Below, piece by piece: positions 1 to 5,486 of a stretch of 5,598 nt of DNA (its first letter is position 1; every line of letters starts with the position of its first letter). This DNA comes from Chitinophaga pinensis. Lineage in GTDB: Bacteria; Bacteroidota; Bacteroidia; Chitinophagales; Chitinophagaceae. Position numbers and translations under genes: made by a program. The stretch is from the NCBI GenBank assembly GCA_945866165.1, contig CAMBGO010000159.1, positions 1 to 5,598 on the forward strand. The letters run 5' to 3'. The notes beneath the pieces were generated by a model. That model was not told the DNA's origin, did not search any database, and was given only the letters and a program-made list of their open reading frames with translations.

Positions 1-666
1 CTTGTTTTTGAATTCTTCAACCTCAACAGAAGCCTGCCAAAAGAAAAGATATGGGGAAATAGTTGTGCCCAGAATTCCAACAATAATCGCTATAAAATCT
101 TTGTCGAAACGTAAGGTTGGAACAAAGGTGGATTTAATTATTTCACTGAAATCTTGTTGATACAAAAAAGGGACCACGAAATAAACCAGCATAACAATAC
201 ACAAGTACTTGAGTACGGAAGCCATTTTCTGGTAAGGAAGATAGATAATTAGGCCTAACAATACGATGGTAAAGAATACACTAAAAAAATTAGCGTCAAT
301 CGATGGAAACAAGAGGTTGCCAACAGCACCCATTCCAGCAATATCAGCGCCAATATTCATTACGATGGCTGGGAAGCTAAACAATAGCATCAGGTACAAT
401 ACAGGTCTTGGATAGTGCTTTTTGAGAGTGCCCGTTAAGCCTTGCGAGGTGATCAGGCCGATCCTTGCACACATTTGCTGAATGGAAGCCATCAATGGAA
501 AGGCTATCAACGCCGTCCATAAGGTAGCAAGCCCAAATGCAGCACCCGCTTGGGAATAAGTGGCAATTCCCGAAGGGTCATCGTCACTGGCTCCCGTTAC
601 CAAGCCAGGCCCCAGTTTTTTCCAACTTTGATGAAGTTTTGCTAAGAAGGATTTGGTTTGTTTCAC
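1..666 (-). CDS. Nramp-family divalent metal transporter, N-terminal half (partial at left edge)
   Basis: This is an inner-membrane transporter of the Nramp (SLC11/MntH-like) fold, which usually couples divalent metal uptake to protons. Reading starts at GTG (666-664), since a TAG stop lies in frame two codons upstream. The frame stays open for 222 codons to base 1; family members are about 400 or more residues, so roughly half is present. Residues 18-37 carry the TM1 signature (LGPGLVTGASDDDPSGIATY). Hydrophobic segments follow at about 45-62, 88-115, 128-145, 153-168 and 190-210. The TM6 region reads GTTISPYLFFWQAS (200-213). Canonical Nramps have DPGN in TM1 and MPH in TM6; here these are DPSG and SPY, so the metal-coordinating Asn and Met and the TM6 His are replaced. 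The fold assignment is firm, but the metal carried cannot be read from the sequence and may not be Mn or Fe. It follows the glycosyltransferase gene after 70 bp containing a terminator, so it is probably transcribed separately. Confidence 0.85.
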   Translation of the reverse strand, partial: MKQTKSFLAKLHQSWKKLGPGLVTGASDDDPSGIATYSQAGAAFGLATLWTALIAFPLMASIQQMCARIGLITSQGLTGTLKKHYPRPVLYLMLLFSFPAIVMNIGADIAGMGAVGNLLFPSIDANFFSVFFTIVLLGLIIYLPYQKMASVLKYLCIVMLVYFVVPFLYQQDFSEIIKSTFVPTLRFDKDFIAIIVGILGTTISPYLFFWQASVEVEEFKNK

Positions 667-673
667 GACCTAA

Positions 674-708
674 GTTAAAATAGCCCCATCTCACTAGAGA
701 TGAGGGCT
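674..708 (-). terminator. Rho-independent terminator of the glycosyltransferase gene
   Basis: Bases 682-692 and 697-708 form an 11-bp stem (AGCCCCATCTC with GAGATG-A-GGGCT, one bulged A at 703) around the loop ACTA. On the minus strand it is followed by ATTTTAAC (681-674), a short weak T-tract. It lies about 29 bp beyond the stop codon of the gene ending at 737. No T-tract follows on the plus side, so it should work only for minus-strand transcripts. Confidence 0.6.
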
Positions 709-710
709 CA

Positions 711-740
711 ACAAGATAGTCTTCGATTGTATAGATTCAA
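711..740 (-). promoter_or_regulatory. Possible Bacteroidota-type promoter for the Nramp gene
   Basis: On the minus strand, TTG (740-738) is followed after exactly 19 bases by TATCTTGT (718-711). The Bacteroidota primary sigma factor prefers TTTG, about 19 bp, then TAnnTTTG, so both boxes match only partly. Transcription would begin near 704-706, inside the terminator stem of the upstream gene, so the Nramp mRNA would lack the full hairpin. The call rests on spacing and partial matches alone. Confidence 0.2.
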
Positions 741-1405
741 CCCATCGAACCTTTTAGCAGGGGAATTTCTTGCTGCTGCCTTCTCCAGTAGTTTTTTCGA
801 TGGATTCCATACAAAAAAAACTTACTGAAACGGTAGTGGAATTTAAAGTTACCGTCATAATCAGGCCCTAATTCCCTGTACTGGATATAATTAGAGCCGT
901 TCAAACATTCATTGATTGCTGTGGTAAAAGCCGCAGGGCCTGTCATGCTATGAATGTCGTTGGGATATCGATTGGATTTGAGGTTATCCAAAACTACGTC
1001 TAATGTCTTCTCCAGAAAAGGGTGGCCCGCCTCAAAAACAAGGGCCCATTGAACATAGAATTTTTTGTGTGTTTCGAGCGAAATAATAGCCGAATCACTT
1101 GACAAAATAAACTCATCCAACTTGGTCATGTTAAGGCTGTCAATATCAAGGTAAACTCCTCCCTTCTTGAACAGAATTGCGTACCGAAAAAAGTCTGCTT
1201 TGGCTGCCCCAATATTGATACGACTGTAAAGATTAAATGTCTCGGTTCCAAACTCGGCGCGAATGAACTCCGTGATTCGTTCATCGTTGTAAAACTGATA
1301 ATCGTACTCGGGATTCCTTTTTTGGAATTTATTGATATGCCATTTCGTTAGAAAAGGGAGCCGATCGGTCTTGTAAGTTTGATAAATCGTCTTGGGGATG
1401 GCCAT
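737..1405 (-). CDS. GT32-type glycosyltransferase with DXD motif
   Basis: This 222-residue protein resembles the glycosyltransferase 'sugar-binding region containing DXD' family (GT32, related to yeast Och1 and to bacterial capsule and LPS transferases). The protein opens with IPKTIYQTYKT (3-13), the usual first beta strand. AAKADFFRYAILFKKGG (67-83) leads into GGVYLDIDS (82-90), whose Asp87 and Asp89 form the DXD motif that binds the divalent metal and nucleotide sugar. TGPAAF (155-160) matches the later conserved Gly-Pro block. There is no signal peptide or membrane segment, so it should act in the cytoplasm or at the inner membrane face, adding a sugar to a surface glycan; donor and acceptor are unknown. 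The end is basic and aromatic (RKNYWRRQQQ, 203-212). The ATG at 1405 is supported by AAGGAAA about 8 bp upstream. No other glycan genes are visible. Family assignment is strong; the exact reaction is not determined. Confidence 0.88.
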   Translation of the reverse strand: MAIPKTIYQTYKTDRLPFLTKWHINKFQKRNPEYDYQFYNDERITEFIRAEFGTETFNLYSRINIGAAKADFFRYAILFKKGGVYLDIDSLNMTKLDEFILSSDSAIISLETHKKFYVQWALVFEAGHPFLEKTLDVVLDNLKSNRYPNDIHSMTGPAAFTTAINECLNGSNYIQYRELGPDYDGNFKFHYRFSKFFLYGIHRKNYWRRQQQEIPLLKGSMG

Positions 1406-1413
1406 GTAAATTG

Positions 1414-1420
1414 TTTCCTT
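1414..1420 (-). promoter_or_regulatory. Shine-Dalgarno-like site of the glycosyltransferase gene
   Basis: Minus-strand AAGGAAA lies about 8 bp before the ATG at 1405. It supports this start over later in-frame codons and is one of few purine-rich sites ahead of a gene in this window. Confidence 0.45.
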
Positions 1421-1421
1421 T

Positions 1422-1520
1422 GATTATTTTGTGATGACCCCCATTTCCAAACAGGTTCAAAGTGCTAAGTTAAAGGAATTTCTCTACTTTTAAACTGTCT
1501 GCATTTTAGGGGTACTTACA
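1422..1520 (-). mobile_element. Possible IS3-family terminus or remnant interrupting hsdM
   Basis: Reading down the minus strand from 1520 the sequence begins TGTAAGTACCCCTAAAATG and continues with a GACAG and an A-rich run (AAAAG). The TG start, the CCCC(T/A)AAAA block and the GACA motif after it resemble the termini of IS3-family elements of the IS150 group (type TGTACTGACCCC...AAAAGTTxGACA). The resemblance starts exactly where hsdM homology stops. No transposase reading frame follows: the GT32 gene begins at 1405. So this would be a solo end or a deletion remnant, and its inner limit (1422) is arbitrary. The matching second end is not in the window. The IS call is from memory of terminus consensus and needs a search. 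Confidence 0.4.
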
Positions 1521-2211
1521 TAATGAGGTTGAGTTCCTGTCCGTAAAGTTTCAGTGTTCTGTATTCTTTCTTTTGTTCCTTCAGATACAAAACGCTATTC
1601 AGTAAAATTCCACCGCTACCGCAGGTAGGGTCGTAAACACTTTCACCTGGCTTTGGGTCAGTGATTAGTGTCATCAGTTTTACAAGTGTTCTATTTGTAT
1701 AAAACTCGGCTGCGGTGTGTCCGCTGTCGTCTGCAAATTTTTTAATCAGGTATTCGTAGCCATCACCCATAATGTCGTGTGGTACTTCGGCAATGGTGAG
1801 TTTCATTTTACTAAAATGCTCAATCAGGTCAAGCATTTTTTCGTCACTCATTCTGCGTTTGTTAGTCCATTGGGCATCGCCAAACACATCATGCAGCATT
1901 TCAAAGTTGGCTTTCTCAATGCCGTTTAATGCCTTTTGTAAAAATGCACCCACATCAACGGTTTTCTTTCTTACGTCTTCCCAATGGCAACCTTTAGGAA
2001 TTTGAAAACGGTGGTTTTCGGCAAACTCGGCAAAAGTCAAATCGCCATCGCTTTCGTCTAAAGCAGTTTGGTATTCTTCGTCCCACAAGTCGCTTACCCG
2101 TTTGAAGAAAAGCAGAGGAAATATATATTGTTTAAAGTCAGCCGCATCAATCATTCCCCTTAGGATATTGGCAGCTCCCCAGAGATAAACTTCTAATTGT
2201 TTTTGAGTCAT
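1516..2211 (-). pseudogene. hsdM: Type I restriction-modification methyltransferase HsdM, C-terminally truncated
   Basis: The product is the N-terminal part of the HsdM N6-adenine methyltransferase, which with HsdS methylates host DNA and with HsdR also restricts. Residues 1-125 form the helical HsdM N-terminal domain (IFPLLFFKRVSDLWDEE, 30-46). GDGYEYLIKKFA (149-160) and AAEFYTNRTLVKLM (167-180) precede the catalytic domain. Motif I, DPTCGSGG (194-201), binds S-adenosylmethionine. The frame ends four residues after LYGQELN, at LIM-stop; intact HsdM proteins are about 500 residues and need the NPP(F/Y) motif IV, which is absent. The last codon and stop are formed by foreign sequence starting at 1520, so this looks like a break rather than a natural end. 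The ATG overlaps the stop of abiEii (ATGA). A methylase without motif IV should be inactive. No hsdS or hsdR is in view. Confidence 0.9.
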
Positions 2212-3011
2212 AATTTCAATTTCTTAATGTGTTTTTTTACTTCACGTTCTACCTGATCAAAGTCGGGCAGGTCTTTTATTTGTTCACTCATGGAGCTTTG
2301 CCATCTGCCTTTGTATTGAGGCAAACGTTCAGTTAATTTTTTCGAAAAATCAGTGTGCAATAAATCCTTGCTTTTACACTTGGTTTCAAATTCGTTCAGA
2401 TAAAAATCTGCATCCATGCCATGTTCTTCGAGCAAATACCAAATGTCGTAAAAATCACGGGCTTGCATTCGTTGCATTACCGACCGCATTTTTTCTACCA
2501 ATACTTCTTCCAAGGGATAGCAAAGTAGTTGGTATGCTTCCAAATCTGTGTAGTCAACAAACACATCTTTCATCACAGGTTCAAAAACTAATTGTTCACT
2601 GCGAGAAATGTCCACTTTTACCCGTTTGTTATTGCCTTGTCCGCCAAGTGGACCAATGTAACTGATGTAAAAATTGATGCCGCCATCTTCATGCTCGTTA
2701 TTGTCAATAATTTCAAGCGGAATATTGGCTTCCTCTTTTATGAATTCAAATACCTCCTTGAACCAATCAAAAATCTGCTCGTTGGTTGTTTCGCTATTCA
2801 GCAAGGTGAAATCAAGGTCTTCCGAAAAACGATAATCTTCAAAATATACTTTCTTTAAAACAGTCCCGCCTTTGAAAACTATTGCCTTTGAAAGTTGCTC
2901 ATGTTTGGCAATACCAAAGAGAATCCACGAAAGAATATAGTCCTTTTCTATCTGCTGGTCACGAACCCCAACAGCTCTTGCTTTTTGCTGTATTTCTCCA
3001 GGTTTAATCAT
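2208..3011 (-). CDS. abiEii: AbiEii-type nucleotidyltransferase toxin (type IV toxin-antitoxin, phage defence)
   Basis: This 267-residue protein belongs to the AbiEii/AbiGii nucleotidyltransferase toxins (DUF1814, MenT-like fold). In studied members the toxin transfers nucleotides and stops growth, and the cognate AbiEi relieves the effect; some block phage by abortive infection. The family motifs are present in order: FKGGTVLKKVYF (46-57), RFSEDLDFT (61-69) with catalytic Asp65 and Asp67, KVDIS (132-136), EEVLVEKMRS (168-177) and RDFYDIWYLL (185-194). Length is ordinary and no motif residue appears lost, so the toxin should be active. There is no signal peptide or membrane segment; it is cytoplasmic. 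It starts inside the end of abiEi (ATGA, 3011-3008) and ends inside the start of hsdM (ATGA, 2211-2208), indicating translational coupling. The nucleotide used and the RNA target cannot be predicted here. Confidence 0.92.
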   Translation of the reverse strand: MIKPGEIQQKARAVGVRDQQIEKDYILSWILFGIAKHEQLSKAIVFKGGTVLKKVYFEDYRFSEDLDFTLLNSETTNEQIFDWFKEVFEFIKEEANIPLEIIDNNEHEDGGINFYISYIGPLGGQGNNKRVKVDISRSEQLVFEPVMKDVFVDYTDLEAYQLLCYPLEEVLVEKMRSVMQRMQARDFYDIWYLLEEHGMDADFYLNEFETKCKSKDLLHTDFSKKLTERLPQYKGRWQSSMSEQIKDLPDFDQVEREVKKHIKKLKL

Positions 3012-3829
3012 GTGTAAATAGCAGATTTAATGGTTTCGGTTTCCAAATTTTGTTGAATGCTCCAACGGCTGTTTCGCTTGCCTGTTTTGGGTAATTCAGT
3101 ATCGAGCAACACATACGAAGCTGTTTTCAGTTTTTGCAAGTCGGCAATAATTTTTGAGTTGATGTCAAGCATTTCTAAAAGAAAACCCAATCGTTTTATT
3201 ACAGCTTGCGAATCAAATTTCTTTGCATATTCGAGTAGTATGTCGTATTTGATTTTGTCTTTTGAGGTATAGATTGCTCTTGCTACTTCCACAATGCCAC
3301 CTGCATAATCGGGTTTGAATAAGCAGTCTATAAATGTTTTTTCTAAATCAGAACAAAGCACTTTATTAAAACTGTCAATCCAAATTTTCTTTGAACCGAA
3401 AAAGTGTTTCTCGTTGTGATAGATAAATTGAAAAGAAACTTCTTTTATTTTTATTTCTGATGGTCGTATTTGTTTTGATACAACGATTTGTTCTTTCAAC
3501 GATGGCTGTGTAATCAGGTTGTGAATCTGTAAAGCAGAGTAATAACTAATGTAGTGTTTGGCATCATTCACTAAATGTTCTGCAATCAAATGCCAGTCGG
3601 GCATAAAGGTTTCCGCATTTTGCTCATAGGGTATGATGTAATAAACGCCTTCTTTCAATCGCATCAACAACCCCCTTTTTGTCATGTCGCTTAGTAGTTC
3701 TCTGACTGCACTTGCTTTAGAGTCGGGCAGGGCTTTGTATGCCAAAGAATAGTCAAAGCAATTCCTGTTCTGTCCGTTGAAATAGGACAAAAGCTCGTTG
3801 GACTGCGTTGAAATATATTTATTCTTCAT
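3008..3829 (-). CDS. abiEi: AbiEi-family antitoxin and transcriptional autorepressor
   Basis: This 273-residue protein is the antitoxin partner of AbiEii. Residues about 28-67 form a winged helix-turn-helix (ALPDSKASAVRELLSDMTKRGLLMRLKEGVYYIIP), typical of the AbiEi N-terminal DNA-binding domain. YYSALQIHNL (96-105) matches the conserved YxSAxxxHxL block of the C-terminal antitoxin domain. DLEKTFIDCLFKP (161-173) and RLGFLLEML (213-221) follow. The end, LPKTGKRNSRWSIQQN (246-261), matches the tail of Bacteroidota members. In studied systems AbiEi both counteracts the toxin and represses its own operon by binding inverted repeats upstream; two such repeats lie 9 and 98 bases above this start. 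The ATG at 3829 has no clear Shine-Dalgarno; the 8 bases before it are TTGTTACT. It is first in an operon with abiEii and hsdM. Confidence 0.9.
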   Translation of the reverse strand: MKNKYISTQSNELLSYFNGQNRNCFDYSLAYKALPDSKASAVRELLSDMTKRGLLMRLKEGVYYIIPYEQNAETFMPDWHLIAEHLVNDAKHYISYYSALQIHNLITQPSLKEQIVVSKQIRPSEIKIKEVSFQFIYHNEKHFFGSKKIWIDSFNKVLCSDLEKTFIDCLFKPDYAGGIVEVARAIYTSKDKIKYDILLEYAKKFDSQAVIKRLGFLLEMLDINSKIIADLQKLKTASYVLLDTELPKTGKRNSRWSIQQNLETETIKSAIYT

Positions 3830-3837
3830 AGTAACAA

Positions 3838-3856
3838 TGTCAGGTTAAACCTGACA
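3838..3856. promoter_or_regulatory. Palindromic operator 1 of the abiE operon
   Basis: TGTCAGGTTAAACCTGACA is a perfect 9-bp inverted repeat around a central A. It ends 8 bp before the abiEi ATG, where the leader or ribosome site would be. The 17-bp core GTCAGGTTAAACCTGAC recurs almost unchanged at 3927-3943. By analogy with studied AbiEi proteins it is probably where the antitoxin binds to repress its operon. A weak minus-strand promoter box, TATCATTG (3865-3858), abuts it, so a bound repressor would cover the start of transcription. If transcription starts further up, the mRNA would fold here and hide the start codon. Confidence 0.75.
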
Positions 3857-3926
3857 GCAATGATACGAAAAATAATTTAAATAATCGTCTTGTTTTGTTA
3901 AAAATGTTATCATTCATAGTTAAACA

Positions 3927-3943
3927 GTCAGGATAAGCCTGAC
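3927..3943. promoter_or_regulatory. Palindromic operator 2 of the abiE operon
   Basis: GTCAGGATAAGCCTGAC has 6-bp perfect arms (GTCAGG/CCTGAC) and shares 15 of 17 bases with the core of operator 1. Centre-to-centre spacing is 88 bp. The arms are conserved and the centre varies, as expected of a dimer-binding site. Two separated sites fit cooperative binding or bending by AbiEi, known from the streptococcal AbiE system. The 70 AT-rich bases between the sites should hold the operon promoter, but no strong TTTG/TAnnTTTG pair is evident there. Confidence 0.7.
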
Positions 3944-4252
3944 AATTAAGATATGAAACATCATTATTTGTCGGTGCGATGGCAAAATTGGCTCTTTTGC
4001 AAGCTTGGGTTTGTGTGTCGGCTTGTGCGGCTTGCAAATGTGCCAATGTGTGGCTTGTTAAAATTGAATTAAAAAAAAATGTGCGGTGGGGAAAATAAAA
4101 AATACAGAAGGGTTGGCAATGAGTGTCGGCTCAGTTGCTGTCCAGTTGCAATATGGTCTGTATGTCGTTGGTCACCTGTCAAAACTAGCGTTTCATTTTA
4201 TGTTTATAGTCGTCCGTTTGGTCGTTGTTGTGTCGTCTGTTAGGCTTGCTTG
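3944..4252. other. Gene-free stretch between the abiE control region and the palindromic repeat
   Basis: About 310 bases have no convincing gene. The first 40 bases are AT-rich. A long imperfect inverted repeat follows at 3987-4047, then a run of nine A (about 4071-4079). From about 4112 to 4252 the plus strand is rich in G and T with repeated GTCGT/GTTG words and no recognisable domain in any reading frame. GTTAGGC at 4239-4245 matches the integron attC right core box, but no partner box was found. Confidence 0.6.
3987..4047. repeat. Long imperfect inverted repeat (18-bp arms)
   Basis: ATTGGCTCTTTTGCAAGC (3987-4004) and GCTTGCAAATGTGCCAAT (4030-4047) pair at 16 of 18 positions around a 25-base loop. 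On the minus strand the hairpin is followed by TTTTGCC, so weak termination of transcripts coming from the galactanase side is possible. Otherwise it may be a dispersed intergenic repeat. Its function is unknown. Confidence 0.65.
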
Positions 4253-4382
4253 TAACGGTTTGGGTATTGCCGAAGGCGGGGCGTTTCAGCACTACTTTTG
4301 ATTTGAAAAACTAAAATTTGGTTAAGCACAAAAGTGACATAGAAGAACGTAAGCCCCGCTTTTGGCAATACCTTGTTAGCAG
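4253..4382. repeat. Palindromic intergenic repeat element, complete copy
   Basis: The element runs from TAACGG (4253) to GTTAGCAG (4382). Its main arms, 4263-4282 and 4353-4372, pair at 18 of 20 positions, with the two exceptions being possible G-T pairs. Outside them TAAC (4253-4256) pairs with GTTA (4375-4378) across an uneven gap. The roughly 70-base centre is AT-rich and includes AAGCACAAAAGTG and ATAGAAGAAC. The same layout and words recur in the element at 5487, so this is a repeat family rather than a chance hairpin. The fold of outer boxes, gap and inner arms recalls integron attC sites, but the boxes are not canonical. It starts 6 bases beyond the galactanase stop and could also end its transcription. 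Confidence 0.75.
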
Positions 4383-4390
4383 TAGTTTTG

Positions 4391-5467
4391 TTATTCCTTA
4401 AATTCCTCTAATACTGGCAATGCTTTATTTTGGAAATCAAACAGAGCCTGATTCTCCCAAGAAGATGCATCTGTGGCTTGAGGACCTTTCCATGCAATTG
4501 ATTCAGCTCCCCAATAACAAAATCCAATCCCTTTCTTATTCGGTATATCTTTTATTATATGAATAATAGTCTTCATAAAGTCCTTCTGACCTGTAGCAGT
4601 TGCAGGAAACTCTGGCAATATCAATTGATTTTCCAGCCCTACTATATTATGTGTCCAGTCATTCCATTGAAGCGTAAATGGATAAGCAGTTTCAGCAATT
4701 AATATCTGCTTTTTGTAAGTTTCACTTAAACTTGCCATAACATTCTTAAGATTATTAAGGGATTTTCCATGCCAAATTGGATAATATGATAAACCGATAA
4801 TATCATAATCTAACATCGTCAGATTACCAAAAAACCATTCAGCACCCTGTATTCCGGCAAAATGAATAATTATTTTAGTGCTCATAGATTTTTCTCTAAC
4901 AGCCAAAATGCCTTTTTTTAAAAGTTCTATAAACTGGGTTCTGTTAGTGGTTAAATCACCGTATGGATGAAGAAACCCTGAGTTGATTTCGTTACCAATC
5001 TGTATATAGTCTGGTTGAATTTGGGTCATAACATTTTTAGTATACGTATATACAGAGTCTTTAAGTGCAGAATATTGAATATTCTGCCAATTATGTGGTG
5101 GTGATTGTTGTCCAGGATCTGCCCAAGTGTCTGAATAATGAAGGGAAAGCCATATTCTAAAACCATTTGCTTTCAGTGTTTCTGAAAATTGTTTTACTTC
5201 AGTAATACCAGAGTGCCCATTAGCTGGGTTTACCCAAAGTCTGAGACGAACAGTATTAACACCTTTACTCTTAAGTATGGAAATGAAATCTTTTGAAATG
5301 CCATCAGTACCGTAAAATGTTGGATTACTTGTTTTTATTTCAGGGTAAAGTGATATATCAACTGCTGAAATGAACTTACTTTCTTCAGTATATGGTTGAT
5401 TGATGTCCTTTTTATTACAGGCGAGTGTAAATAAAAACGAAAATAATATTATTACTTTTAGTTTCAT
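4391..5467 (-). CDS. Lipoprotein arabinogalactan endo-beta-1,4-galactanase (GH53)
   Basis: This 358-residue enzyme belongs to glycoside hydrolase family 53, which cuts beta-1,4-galactan side chains of pectin with retention of configuration. Residues 1-17 are a lipoprotein signal ending in the lipobox LFTLAC with lipidated Cys17; a short linker follows, and the TIM barrel starts near FISAVDISLYPEI (32-44). Family motifs in order are GVNTVRLRLWVNP (69-81), LHYSDTWADPGQQSPP (109-124), QIGNEINSG (156-164) with acid/base Glu160, DIIGLSYYPIWHG (222-234), ILIAETAYPF (255-264) with nucleophile Glu259, and GFCYWGAESIAW (315-326). All key residues are present and the length suits a single catalytic domain. 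It should sit on the periplasmic or outer-membrane lipid face; after Cys17 comes NKKD, not a textbook surface-export signal. No SusC/SusD, sugar transporter or regulator is nearby, so it is not in an evident utilisation locus. It is more AT-rich than its neighbours and tightly bounded by two repeats, suggesting transfer. Only a weak AGAAAG precedes the ATG. Confidence 0.93.
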   Translation of the reverse strand: MKLKVIILFSFLFTLACNKKDINQPYTEESKFISAVDISLYPEIKTSNPTFYGTDGISKDFISILKSKGVNTVRLRLWVNPANGHSGITEVKQFSETLKANGFRIWLSLHYSDTWADPGQQSPPHNWQNIQYSALKDSVYTYTKNVMTQIQPDYIQIGNEINSGFLHPYGDLTTNRTQFIELLKKGILAVREKSMSTKIIIHFAGIQGAEWFFGNLTMLDYDIIGLSYYPIWHGKSLNNLKNVMASLSETYKKQILIAETAYPFTLQWNDWTHNIVGLENQLILPEFPATATGQKDFMKTIIHIIKDIPNKKGIGFCYWGAESIAWKGPQATDASSWENQALFDFQNKALPVLEEFKE

Positions 5468-5486
5468 AGACGTTACTTTCTCAAAT

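Noticed and set aside
670..1474. CTAAGTTAAA occurring at 670-679 and 1465-1474, as possible two ends of one element around the GT32 gene
   Set aside because: A 10-base AT-rich match is expected by chance several times in a window this size, the copies are in direct orientation, and flanking sequence does not match.
1406..1520. A frameshift rather than an insertion as the cause of the short hsdM
   Set aside because: No frame below 1520 continues HsdM (no NPPF/Y motif or later homology before the next gene), so the downstream half is absent rather than shifted.
1717..2005. Two overlapping plus-strand frames opposite hsdM
   Set aside because: Both are antisense shadows of a clear HsdM coding sequence.
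2592..3272. Plus-strand frames opposite abiEii and abiEi
   Set aside because: They are antisense to well-supported genes with complete family motifs and have no recognisable content.
3840..4046. 68-codon minus-strand reading frame
   Set aside because: It spans both operators and one arm of the long inverted repeat, has no recognisable domain, and is explained as chance openness of non-coding DNA.
4239..4245. GTTAGGC as a canonical integron attC core
   Set aside because: It matches the right core box, but no complementary left box at a suitable distance was found, and a 7-base match alone is not evidence.
4086..4301. 71-codon plus-strand reading frame
   Set aside because: Its end lies inside the palindromic repeat arm, the valine-rich sequence reflects the G/T skew, and no start signal or family is recognised.
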